The notes beneath the pieces are model-generated. The model did no database searches. It saw only the letters and a program-made list of their open reading frames with translations, and was not told the DNA's origin. Positions 31,960-41,246 of a DNA stretch of 64,000 nt are shown here, piece by piece. Numbering within the stretch: the stretch's first letter is position 1; every line of letters begins with the position of its first letter. Source of the DNA: Corylus avellana (Eukaryota > Streptophyta > Magnoliopsida > Fagales > Betulaceae). The position numbers were made by a program, and so were the translations under genes. Location of the stretch: positions 16,011,394 through 16,075,393 of the forward strand of contig NC_081544.1 of assembly GCF_901000735.1 (NCBI RefSeq), read 5' to 3'.

Positions 31960-32280
31960 TATCGGCCATGGCGAGGCGGAGTGAGGCTCGGGCCTCGGCC
32001 ATGGTGAGGTGGAGCGAGACTCAAGACTCGGCCATGGTAAGGTGGAGCGAGACTCGGCACTCGGCCATGGTGAGGCTGAGCGAGACTCGAGACTCAACCA
32101 TGGTGAGGCTGCGCGAGACTCAGGACTCGGCCATGGTGAGGCGGAGGGAGACTCGGGCCTCCGCCATGTTGAGGCGGAGCAAGACTCGAGACTCGGCCAT
32201 GGTGAGGCGGAGTGAGACTCGGAACTCGGCCAGGTGAGGCAGAGTGAGAGTTGGTCCTCGGCCTTGATAAGTCTACCACC
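31960..32280. repeat. Minisatellite of 33-bp units
   Basis: About nine units close to GGCCATGGTGAGGCGGAGCG plus AGACTCGAGACTC. The period is 11 codons, so the plus strand reads MVRRSETRDSA again and again (31968-32237) and the minus strand is open too. The core GTGAGGCGGAGCGAG is shared with the 25/26-bp array, so the two arrays arose from one ancestral unit. Confidence 0.9.
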
Positions 32281-32869
32281 AAGAGCAAGTTTCGCTTCTT
32301 TGAAATGAGCTCCTTTTGTCCACCATTGTACCCTGTAAATTGTGAAATGACTTCGTAGGAGCTCCATATTTATAGCAATTGGGAAGTTCAGTTCCTTCGC
32401 CTTGACCATCGAGATGACAAAACTGTTTTCATGAGAGGAGTAAGCCTCTGCATATCTTCGTTCTTTTTCTGCAAAGGCATCATATGGAAAGGAAAAATGT
32501 ATTGGGTTTGACAGCATTTATATGGGTGTATTTTATACATATAATTGTTAAGTGCTCTTTGTCCTTTACCAAAATCAAACCACAATTTACAATTTTGAAC
32601 ACATATGCTCATTTATAAGCATTAATGCGAGAAAAGATACCCTTTCTCAGATTTTTGACAAGCAACATGTTGGCTTTATCTCTTTGAAAAGTCAAATTTT
32701 GACACTTCAATAAATTGTCAAATGCTATTACGTTCTCAAAATGAGAAAGAAAATCAAACAAGTGCATGTATCCGAGCAATAAAAGTAACCCGAATTAAGC
32801 AGTAATAAACCTAGAGTTGCGATTTTGGTTCCTTGAAGCTTAGGACTTGGTGCTCTCAAAGTATTTGGC

Positions 32870-33340
32870 TATTGGGATTTTTTCCTTGGAATTGTTCTTC
32901 GGGATTTTTCCTCGGAATTTTTCCCTGAGTTGTGACTCTCGGGATTCTTCTTTAGAATTTTTCCCTTAAGAGTTGTCTCTTGAGATTTTTCCTCGGAATT
33001 TTTCCCTAAGAGTTTTCTCGGGATTTTTTATTCCTCAGACTCGGAAATTCATTTTGAGTTTGGGTTGGCAACCCGAGGTTGTTTTGCCGAAGGCCATACT
33101 TGGCAAGAGTTGGTGTCCGGCGAACCTGAAGTGGTGGTCTGCGCAAACTGAGGAGGGGTCTGCAAGACCATGGCTCGAACAGGTCCGATGCTTGCCTTGA
33201 ATGCAGCTAGGCAAACCGGGGAACCGCAGACGAGCATGGGGGATTGATGGAGAGGCTCGGCCATAGCGAGTCCGAATGAGGCTCGGACATGGTGAGTCCA
33301 AATGTGTCTCGGACATAGCGAGTTTAAGTGAGGCTCGGCA
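32870..33340. repeat. Further short tandem repeats in the gypsy-type element
   Basis: 32870-33050 repeats TCGGGATTTTTCCTCGGAAT plus TTTTCCCTAAGAG about four times at roughly 40 bp. 33250-33340 repeats GGACATAGCGAGTCC and GAGGCTCGG at roughly 26 bp and is related to the arrays at 30.3 and 32.0 kb. Confidence 0.75.
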
Positions 33341-33478
33341 ATTGACGGCGATGAGGCAAGGTCGAAGAGCTTGGCAGACTCGGCAAACTTGAGCTAAGAT
33401 TGCCGGTCCTTTGTAATAATGGGCTTGACCTCCAAGTCACTGAATGTAGGTAGGCGTCGGTGCTGAGGAGAGGTCAGC

Positions 33479-33578
33479 NNNNNNNNNNNNNNNNNNNNNN
33501 NNNNNNNNNNNNNNNNNNNNNNNNNNNNNNNNNNNNNNNNNNNNNNNNNNNNNNNNNNNNNNNNNNNNNNNNNNNNNN
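33479..33578. other. Assembly gap of 100 N
   Basis: Exactly 100 N. The left flank is the gypsy-type element and the right flank is LINE reverse transcriptase, so the gap covers the right end of the nested element, where its second LTR should be. Confidence 0.98.
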
Positions 33579-36185
33579 CATGGTTGATTGGCTTAAAGAG
33601 GGAGATAAGAACACCAAGTTTTTTCATGCCTGCACAAATCAGAGAAGGAAAAAAAATCAGATTCACAGGATTGTTGATGGAGAGGGAAACAGGTGGGAAT
33701 CTCCAGAGGAAGTGGGTAATGCTTTTGTTACCTATTTCACGAGGTTATTCTCTACTGAAAACCCTTCCCATATGGACACATGTCTAGAGGCTATTGATTG
33801 GAGGATAACGGAGGACATGAATGAAAGGTTACTGCAACCTTTCATTGAAACGGAAGTGTGTGCTGCCCTCCATCAAACGGAAGTGTGTGCTGCCCTAAAT
33901 GCTCCAGGTCTGGATGGATTTAATATGTGTTTCTTCTAAAAAAATTGGGTGACTGTGGGAAGTGAGGTTTGCAAAGCGGTTCTTTCTACTTTGAATTCTG
34001 GAGTTATGAATAAAAATCTAAATTTCATGTATATTGCTTTTATTCCTAAGAAGAAAAATCCCCTGTGTGTTACTAATTTCTGCCCTATTAGCCTTTGCAA
34101 TGTCCTTTACAAAATTATTTCAAAGATATGCAAATAGGCTAAAGAATGTCCTAACACATATTATATCCCCCCTACCAAAGTGCTTTTATCCCGGGATGCC
34201 TGATTACGGATAACATATTGGCAGCCTATGAGACTCTTCATACCACGCATTCTCGAATGTATGGTAAGTCGGGTTTTATGGCTGTAAAGATCGATATGAG
34301 TAAGGCGTATGATAGGGTGGAATTGAGTTTTTTGGAGGCGGTTATGAAGTGTATGGGGTTTGCTGACAGATGGGTCAACTTAATAATGATGTGTGTTCGT
34401 TTGGCACATTTTGCAATCCTGGTAAACGGCATTCCGACAGGTCAAATTTTTCCTACACGGGGGATCCGTCCAAGAGACCCGATCTCACCTTATTTGTTCC
34501 TATTCTGTGCTAAGGCCCTGAGTGCACTCCTTACTCGTGCAAATAGAGATTGGGTATTTAGAGGAGTCCTTACATCCAAAAAGGGACCCCATCTCAATCA
34601 TCTTTTTTTTGCTGATGATAGTTTGTTGTTTTGCAGAGCAGATATTAGCTATTGGAATAGAATGACACATATCTTAAAAAGCTATGAACGAGCTTCGGGG
34701 AAAAATTGAATACCACTAAGACGGCGATTTTTTTCAGCCATAATACATCGAGAAGAGAGCAGGCGGCTATATTGGAGATTGCAGCTATCCCGGCCACGCA
34801 GCGGTATGACACCTACTTGGGCCTCCCAACTTTGGTGGGAATGTCACGTACTAAAGATTTCAAGCTTATTGTTGACCGAGTACAAAGAAGACTACAAGAT
34901 TGGAAACTCAAATTTTTGTCGCAAGCTCGAAATGAAATCCTATTAAATGTGGTGGTGCAAGCTATACCGACCTATAGCATGAGCGTCTTCCTTTTGCTGA
35001 AAAACTTTATGTTCCAACACAAATTCTCTTATGCAGAGATTTTGATGGGGACATCAAAGTAATGAAGCTCGTATTCATTGGATGAGTTGGAGCCGTATGG
35101 GTGCTCAAAAGAATCAGGAAGGTATGGGATTTAGAGATTTTTTTTGCTTTAAGAAAGCTATTTTGGCAAAGCAGTTTTTGCAAAACCCTGATGGTTTGAT
35201 AGCATGCATAATGAAGGCTAAATATTATGCTAAGGGCCCAATCATTGACTCACAATTAGGGAGTAAACCTTCATTTGCGTGGCAAAGTATTCATGGCTCG
35301 CGAGATCTTTTTGAAGAAGGTCTAATTTGGCAAATCGGAAATGGTGAAAAAGCCCGGATTTGGGGAGATAGGTGGATACCCTTGCCGACTACATTTAAGG
35401 TCCAATCTACATGTAGTCAGTTATCTAATGAGGCCAAGGTGAGTGTGCTGATTGACAAGGATTCTTGCTGGTGGAAAAGAAATCTCCTAGAAGAGATATT
35501 CAGTGAAGAGGAAGTGAGGGCTATCCAGCAAATATCCTTGAGCAATACAAACCAATCGGACAAGCAAATATGGAGAGGAACAGCTAATGGGCTTTTTTGG
35601 GTTAGGAGCGCCTATTATCTTGCCAAGGAGATGGAGGACCGGGCAAAAGTAGAGAGCTCTAAAGGTAGGCAATGCAGTGAGGTATGGAAGAGGTTATGGA
35701 AATTAAAAGTGCCTAATGCAGAAAAGAATTTTATTTGGCGTGCTTGTCATGATATTCTTCCGACCAAAGATAATTTGATGCGAAGAAAGGTTGTGAAGGA
35801 TCCGAAGTGCCCCATTTGTGAGCTGGAGATAGAGACGACTTTCCATATATTGTGGGAATGCCCGTGGCAATGGATACATGGGGCGCTAGCAGTACTTTTT
35901 TCATGAAAAGTTTGCTCAATGGACCTGCTTTTATCCATGTGACAGAGAAGGTCTTCCAGAAATGTGAGGATATTAAGCTGTTTGTGGGACTGGCAAGGAA
36001 GCTGTGGTTTAGACGGAATGAAGTTGTTCATGGAAGCCTGTTTACCCATCCAAATGACCTTGTCCAATCCTCTATTCATGACTATGAAGAAGCAACGAAA
36101 AAGGAAGAAATGGGACGTGTAGTAGAGGGGGAAAAGGAAATAGAAGCATGGAAAGCTCCTCAAACTGGTACCTTCAAGACAAATA
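33579..36185 (+). pseudogene. LINE ORF2 (reverse transcriptase to RNase H linker), decayed
   Basis: The motifs run in order: WLKEGDKNTKFFHACTNQRR, a GPDGF-like APGLDGF, FIPKKKNP...ISLCNVLYKIISKI, VKIDMSKAYDRVELSFLE, GIRPRDPISPYLFLFCAKAL, and FADDSLLF (the YxDD-type catalytic motif). 35082-35906 follows with MSWSRMGAQKNQEGMGFRD...FWVRSAYYLA and a zf-RVT motif (CPICELEIETTFHILWECPW). The frame is broken by TAA near 33937, by further stops near 34135 and 34707, and by frameshifts near 35060 and 35906. It stops in the linker before RNase H at about 36185 with no poly(A). It probably continues the fragment at 28455-28721. Confidence 0.8.
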
Positions 36186-36448
36186 TATATATGATTTAAA
36201 ATATAAAGAAAAAAAATTAGTAAGAATAATACATGGATTATAATATTGTTAATGCAATTAATGATGCTAATTAATGACATGTGAATTATATTGACATATA
36301 ATTAACGCAATTAATGACTTTTTTTTAAGAAACTTAAAAAATCCGTTAAAAAATTATTCTTTAAAAAACCGGTTTAGCCTTTAAAAAAAATGGGTTCACA
36401 CTTCACACTACATGTCGCAATTTTAAGGCACTTCTGGGAAGAGTTTCG

Positions 36449-36487
<39 letters not shown>

Positions 36488-36923
36488 ATTGCTTAAACGA
36501 AAGGGTAATAAACACCTTTAAAAATCGGGTGGAAGGACCCCAGGTTGGGTGTGGATGGGCCCCAACAGTGATAACATAATAATAGATTGAGATGGATGTC
36601 CCCGGTACATGGGTTCAGAGGGCCCCAATACTGTAAAGAAAATGAAAAGATGTTAAAGGTAACGGCTTAAGGGGGGAAGGCCCAAAGGAAACTACTATTA
36701 GGATGAAAGCCCACGAAGCCACGTGGGGGAGAAAGGGCTTCAACCAACTAGCCGAGGAGTGACAACTCCATATAGATGTGAGTGAACTACAGAAATAAGA
36801 TTTTAAGCCACTTCATTGTGTGTATATATATATATATGATTGAATTAAATAGATTTGATGAATTGCTTTTTGATTTAGATATACATGTATGTACATATTT
36901 CGCTGTTGTGGACGTGGAATGTG

Positions 36924-36956
<33 letters not shown>

Positions 36957-37290
36957 ATAGTTGGAGTTATATGATATATGGAAGAAAATGCCTAGGAAAG
37001 GATAAGAGGATTCTATGTATACTATTAAACAAACAACTCTACAGTACTTATCTTAGTAACTATACATGATTTTATATGGAAAACGCTTCTTTTATTAAAC
37101 TCCTAAATAGTAGTTATTATAAGCATATATTAGGAATATTTTCCAAAAGAAGGCTCATAATACAAGGGCAAGGATATCTATACTTACTAAGACTGTGGAC
37201 TCATTAATATGTCCATATAATTGTAGTAATCCTATAATTACATAGACGTTGATGGAGATCTTGTAGGTGTGGAAGATTGATGTGACTTGT
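36186..37290. other. AT-rich spacer with (TA)n and (TG)n microsatellites
   Basis: TA repeats lie at about 36452-36484, 36822-36837 and 36920-36945, the last followed by (TG)n. The block 36500-36780 is less AT-rich, with GGCCCCAA and GGGGGAAGGCCC words, and may be an old repeat. No gene is recognised. Confidence 0.45.
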
Positions 37291-37812
37291 TGACGTAGCG
37301 GAAGACTAAGGTAACTAATCAAAGAGCAGAGTATTTAATTCTGCAAGGAGAAGTGTCTTCGTCTTTTACCCAAAAAGATAAAAACAAGCCTACAGGCTAA
37401 AAAAAAAAAGACAAAACTCCGCAAATTATTTGAGAGAAAATTCTTTGATTTGATAATAATTCAATAAGTTTTGTTTTACATAATAATCTATCCTACTTAT
37501 AGAAGAGAAATACTTGTAGAGAAAGTAAACATAATCCTAGTAACAATAATAAACCTAATCCTAATAAGGAAAGGAAAATAATTAATGTAAATCTAACCTT
37601 ATTAAGGAAAGGAAATAAAGTCCTAATAAAATAAAATAAAATCCTAATATAAAATTGACAATTAGCAGGAATTGTGACAATCTTTCATTTTGTATTTCAA
37701 TTATCTGAGAACGGATAAAATTCTGATCAAGCGACGCTGCTCCAATATTATTTTTGATATTTTCTTTATTTTCGTTTTTACCGAAAATAAAGGTAAATAT
37801 TGTCCTACATCA
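37291..37812 (-). repeat. 3' LTR of the miniature element
   Basis: Direct repeat of 38637-39179 at about 90% similarity by eye. It is A-rich with repeated CCTAATAAGGAAAGGAAA words. Confidence 0.8.
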
Positions 37813-38386
37813 GACACTCCCACTTGAAAAAACTCGTCCTCGAGTTTTCTTTGGGACATGGCACATGCGGCTCCTCTAAAGAAAAGTACTTGGAGAAATC
37901 TACATAAATAGCATCAAGACACGATTTTTCCTTTTTGTCAACTTCCACAAAAATTTCTCCAACAATTTCTTCTTGGATGTCATCTTCAGCTTCACAGTTT
38001 TCTTCAAAGGAATCGGCAATTTTCGTGGTGATTGTAATGAGTTGCACCTGTGACGGAGGATGTGGTGGTTGTTCTTCCATTGGTGTAGTCGTTGGAACAA
38101 GTATTTGTTGCTCCACAAATTGTTTCTCTAACAGCAACTCCAAATTAACAGCATCAACATCCTTTTCACTATAATTAATATTCTCTTCATAGACGGAGCA
38201 CCTATTTGGAGATTTATGAATATGGTTACGGACATGTCGAATGTGGCTTACATCATCATCAAGGAATCTGTTAACATAAGGATACTGAACGGGTTTCCTT
38301 CGGATCCCATAGTCATCCTGGGTATCCCTGTGCTTCCGAAGGGCACGCATTTGCATGCGTTCAAATGTCTCCCACAACTGGCACAT
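37805..38386 (-). CDS. Small acidic ORF of the miniature LTR element
   Basis: 193 residues beginning MCQLWETFERMQMRALRKH. The N-terminal half is basic (RKPVQYPYVNRFLDDDVSHIRHVRNH). The C-terminal half is acidic (EENCEAEDDIQEEIVGEI) and ends in FFKWECLM read through the polypurine tract. The start resembles the tail of a gypsy gag or a gag-like protein, but there is no CCHC knuckle or protease. Fill-in of a gag-only element (TR-GAG) is a reasonable reading. A real product is not proven. Confidence 0.45.
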   Translation of the reverse strand: MCQLWETFERMQMRALRKHRDTQDDYGIRRKPVQYPYVNRFLDDDVSHIRHVRNHIHKSPNRCSVYEENINYSEKDVDAVNLELLLEKQFVEQQILVPTTTPMEEQPPHPPSQVQLITITTKIADSFEENCEAEDDIQEEIVGEIFVEVDKKEKSCLDAIYVDFSKYFSLEEPHVPCPKENSRTSFFKWECLM

Positions 38387-38622
38387 CTCCTATTGCACTG
38401 TCTGTCAAAACTCGTGAAATTTCGTTATTGAAACAACATCTCTTTCACGAACATCGTCGTTATAGAAGTTGTTGTTGTAGTATAAGTTGGCCATCGAATC
38501 CAGATAACGCCAGCTCGGATACCCCATGAATTTGGCTCTTGAAAGAGCCTCTCCCCTACAAGCAGCATTGTTGGAGAAGTTTGTTACCGTTGCACTGATT
38601 GGCCATGATCAGGATAAAGCCT

Positions 38623-38634
38623 GCTTTTATACCA
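38623..38634 (-). promoter_or_regulatory. Primer-binding site of the miniature element
   Basis: The minus strand reads TGGTATAAAAGC two bases after the 5' LTR. It differs at two positions from TGGTATCAGAGC, the complement of the plant initiator tRNA-Met 3' end. Confidence 0.65.
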
Positions 38635-38636
38635 AT

Positions 38637-39179
38637 TGAAGTAGCGGAAGACTAAGGTAACTAATCAAAGAGTAGCATCTTTGATTTTGCAAGGAGAAGC
38701 GCCTTCGTCTTCTACCCAAAAAGATAAAAACAAGCCCGCATGCTAACAGAAAGATAAAACTTCGCAGAATATTTGAAAGAGAATTCTCTAATTTGATAAT
38801 AATTCAATGAGTTTTGTTTTACATAATAATCTAGCCTATTTATAGAAGAGAACTACTTGTAGAGAAAGTAAACCTAATCCTAGTAGGAATAGTAAACCTA
38901 ATCCTAGTAACAATAGTAAACCTAATCCTAATAAGGAAAGGAAAATAATTAAAGTAAATCTAACCCTATTAAGGAAAGGAAATAAAGTCCTAATAAAATA
39001 AAATAAAATCCTAATATAAAATTGACAATCAGCGGGAATTGTGACAATCTTTCCTTTTGTACTTCCATTGTCTGAGAACGGATAAAATTCTGATCAAGCG
39101 GCGCTGGTACAATATTATTTTTGATATTTTCTTTATTTTCGTTATTACTGAAAGTAAAGGTAAATATCGTCCTACATCA
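38637..39179 (-). repeat. 5' LTR of the miniature element
   Basis: Partner of 37291-37812. It is slightly longer because of an extra GTAAACCTAATCCTAGTA-type unit near 38880-38915. Confidence 0.8.
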
Positions 39180-39490
39180 CCCATAGCCATGCTTAGATAT
39201 CTTCTAAGATACTCAAGAATCTCAAGTTTATGGCGTACTGACTTGAGCTAAGTGGATTCGGCAATGGTTGTCGTTGTACACGGTGGCATACTATTGACGA
39301 AGATGGTGGCCAATGGTTGACCAGAAGCAGTAATTGTAGACAATACTTAGGGGCGGTGGCAGCCAGATAAAAGGTTGCCAGAGATGATGGTGATCGAAAA
39401 GTGGCTAAAGATGGTAGCAATGGAAGATGGCCGGAGACGGTGGCTATTGGAATCTCGCTAAAGATGGTGGCTGCCAGAAACAATGGTGGT
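39180..39490. other. Purine-rich degenerate repeat
   Basis: GATGGTGGCC, GATGGCCGGAGACGGTGGC and similar words recur without a fixed period. Minus-strand frames here are low-complexity. No gene seen. Confidence 0.4.
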
Positions 39491-39496
39491 CGGAGA

Positions 39497-40314
39497 TGGG
39501 AAAAAAATTGGGCCAACAACAATGGGTTAAAACATGGCTAATGGGCCCTACGAATTTGGCCGCTTTGGTCCGATGAATTGGCCAACAAAAAGGGCTTGGG
39601 CCAACAAAAAGCCAAAAGATCAACTAACAAAAAGGGCCATTCTTTTCAAAAGAGAAATGACCTATTGTTTAGGGGTCAAATTAGTTAAACCACCTATATG
39701 ACTCGTCGTTTACAAAGTGAAATGCTAGGGGTCAATAAGTTACTCATATTTGGCTCATATTCTCATACAAATTCAATAGATCAACCATTAGATTTGTAGG
39801 GTTTGTCATTGACTTTTGTGGGTCCACATAAGTCCACAAATTTAATGGTTAATTTATAAGATATGATGGACCAAATATAGATTAAAATGGTTGTTGGAGA
39901 TGGGCCAACAACAATGGGTTAAAACATGGTCAATTATGGGCCCTATGAATTGGGCCGCTTTGGTCCGATGAATTGGCGGAAAAAAGGGTTTGTGCCAACA
40001 AAGAGCCAAAAGATCAACTAACAAAAAGGGCCATTTTGTTTCCAAAAGAGAAATGACCTATTATTTAGGGGGTCAAATTAGTTAAACCACCTAAATGACT
40101 TGTTGTTTACAAAGAGAAATGCTAGGAATCAATAAGTTTCCTATATTTGGTCCATATTCTCCTACAAATTCAATATATCAACCATTAAATTTGTGGGGTA
40201 CACCATTGACTTATGTTAATCCAAATAAGTTAAGTTAGTCAACAAATCAAATAGTTAATTTATAAGATATGATGGATCAAATATGGAGAAAATATTGACC
40301 CTAAACATTTCTCA
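39497..40314. repeat. 392-bp tandem duplication containing a MITE
   Basis: GGGCCAACAACAATGGGTT starts at 39510 and 39902 and the sequences stay alignable for about 390 bp each (GGTCCGATGAATTGG, AGCCAAAAGATCAACTAAC, GTTAAACCACCTA and so on). Both units carry the same MITE, but in the first its right end is cut off at the unit junction (about 39880). Confidence 0.85.
40114..40314. mobile_element. hAT-type MITE
   Basis: The left end GAGAAATGCTAGG and the right end complement TGAGAAATGTTTAGGG form the terminal inverted repeat, and similarity continues inwards through TATATTTGGTCCATA. TTTACAAA flanks both sides (40106-40113 and 40315-40322), an 8-bp target duplication as made by hAT transposases. 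It has no coding capacity. A truncated copy with the same left TTTACAAA lies in the first unit of the duplication. Confidence 0.85.
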
Positions 40315-40322
40315 TTTACAAA

Positions 40323-41246
40323 AGAGAAGGATGAAAGCACGGTGGAACATGGAGGCATATGAAGCACGTTGTATGATTGGCAAAAGCTTTTGGTGGCACA
40401 TGCCACTTCTGATTTGGTTGAAATCAACCAATAAGCTTTCAATATATTCTCAAAAGACAGGGATTCGAAGCAAAAGGATATTGAATGGTAAAAAAACAAA
40501 AATTGGAGTCCATAGGGCCAGGTGTTGAAGATTGGTGTTATCCAATGGCTATAATACGATGAAAGAAATCGAAGAGCAATTCAGAATTTGAAAATGGCAA
40601 CATAATACAATCGAGTTTCAACTGCTAAATCAAAGAGTTACATATGATAAATTACATTGAAATTCAAATTATAGGTACAAAAATAGAAAACAAAATACAA
40701 GTCATCCTATCGTTTGGCTGTCGTAAGTAGAATCATGAGCAGCAGCAACAATATCTTCTGATATTTGAATCGTATGTGAGGAGGCTGGAACTTGATAACT
40801 TCTGCAAGATAATGTTGCAGATGTAGAAGTTGACTGGATTCAATTGCTGGTGTGGCGTATAAAGGAAACATGTTCTAACACCTTCAAGATCTCTGTACGC
40901 TTCTAAAATCAACTAGCGGAATTCAGAAAGCAAAAACCATGCAAGCTATACAAGCTGCTGTGAACAAATAATTGAATAAACAAAAGCATCCAATGTTTGG
41001 AAAACAAGGATTGTCCAAGGGCCCACTCAGGGTCCCCTACAAATTTTCCTCGTTTTCCAAGTCATCAATCTCGTTTCTTATTTTATTTTCCTTTTTTCAA
41101 TTTTTTTTTTTGTAAGCACAAGTCATCAATGTCCACTACTAACACCAAGGATGCTGTTGAATAGACATGAAAGAAAGATCTTACGTTGATACTTGTTTAT
41201 CTGAAGTTTTTTCAAGGTACATGTCTGACAATTGTTTAACACATTT
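40323..41246. other. Region downstream of the IAR1-like gene
   Basis: On the minus strand this follows the IAR1-like stop codon. TTTATT near 41081-41086 (AATAAA on the minus strand) could be its polyadenylation signal, about 160 nt after the stop. The rest is AT-rich with no recognised feature. Confidence 0.4.

Larger units (their letters stand above)
28722..33478 (-). mobile_element. Degenerate Ty3/gypsy-type element with tandem-repeat interior, nested in a LINE
   Basis: The left end is an LTR-like block with TGTTG...CAACA termini (28722-29144) and a TATA box on the minus strand. To its right come a possible integrase C-terminal remnant (about 29905-30313) and several tandem arrays (29509-29815, 29818-29950, 30340-31100, 31960-32280, 32870-33050). 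The right end is hidden in the second gap. Coding domains are almost absent, so it is best seen as a non-autonomous derivative or heavily eroded member of a Tat-like gypsy family. The gap probably covers the other LTR. Confidence 0.55.
37291..39179 (-). mobile_element. Miniature LTR retrotransposon with a single small ORF (TR-GAG/TRIM-like)
   Basis: Two direct repeats (37291-37812 and 38637-39179) flank only 824 bp. On the minus strand the LTRs have TGATGTAG...CTACWTCA ends. After the right LTR comes a primer-binding site like that for initiator tRNA-Met (TGGTATAAAAGC, complement of 38623-38634). Before the left LTR there is a purine-rich tract (AAGTGGGAGTGTC). All signals for reverse transcription are thus present, but no pol is. 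The LTRs differ by substitutions and a small internal duplication (AAACCTAATCCTAGTA-type), so the insertion is not recent. I found no matching 5-bp target duplication. Confidence 0.8.

Noticed and set aside
31968..32237. 89-residue plus-strand protein with 11-residue repeats
   Set aside because: By-product of the 33-bp array; several frames on both strands are open.
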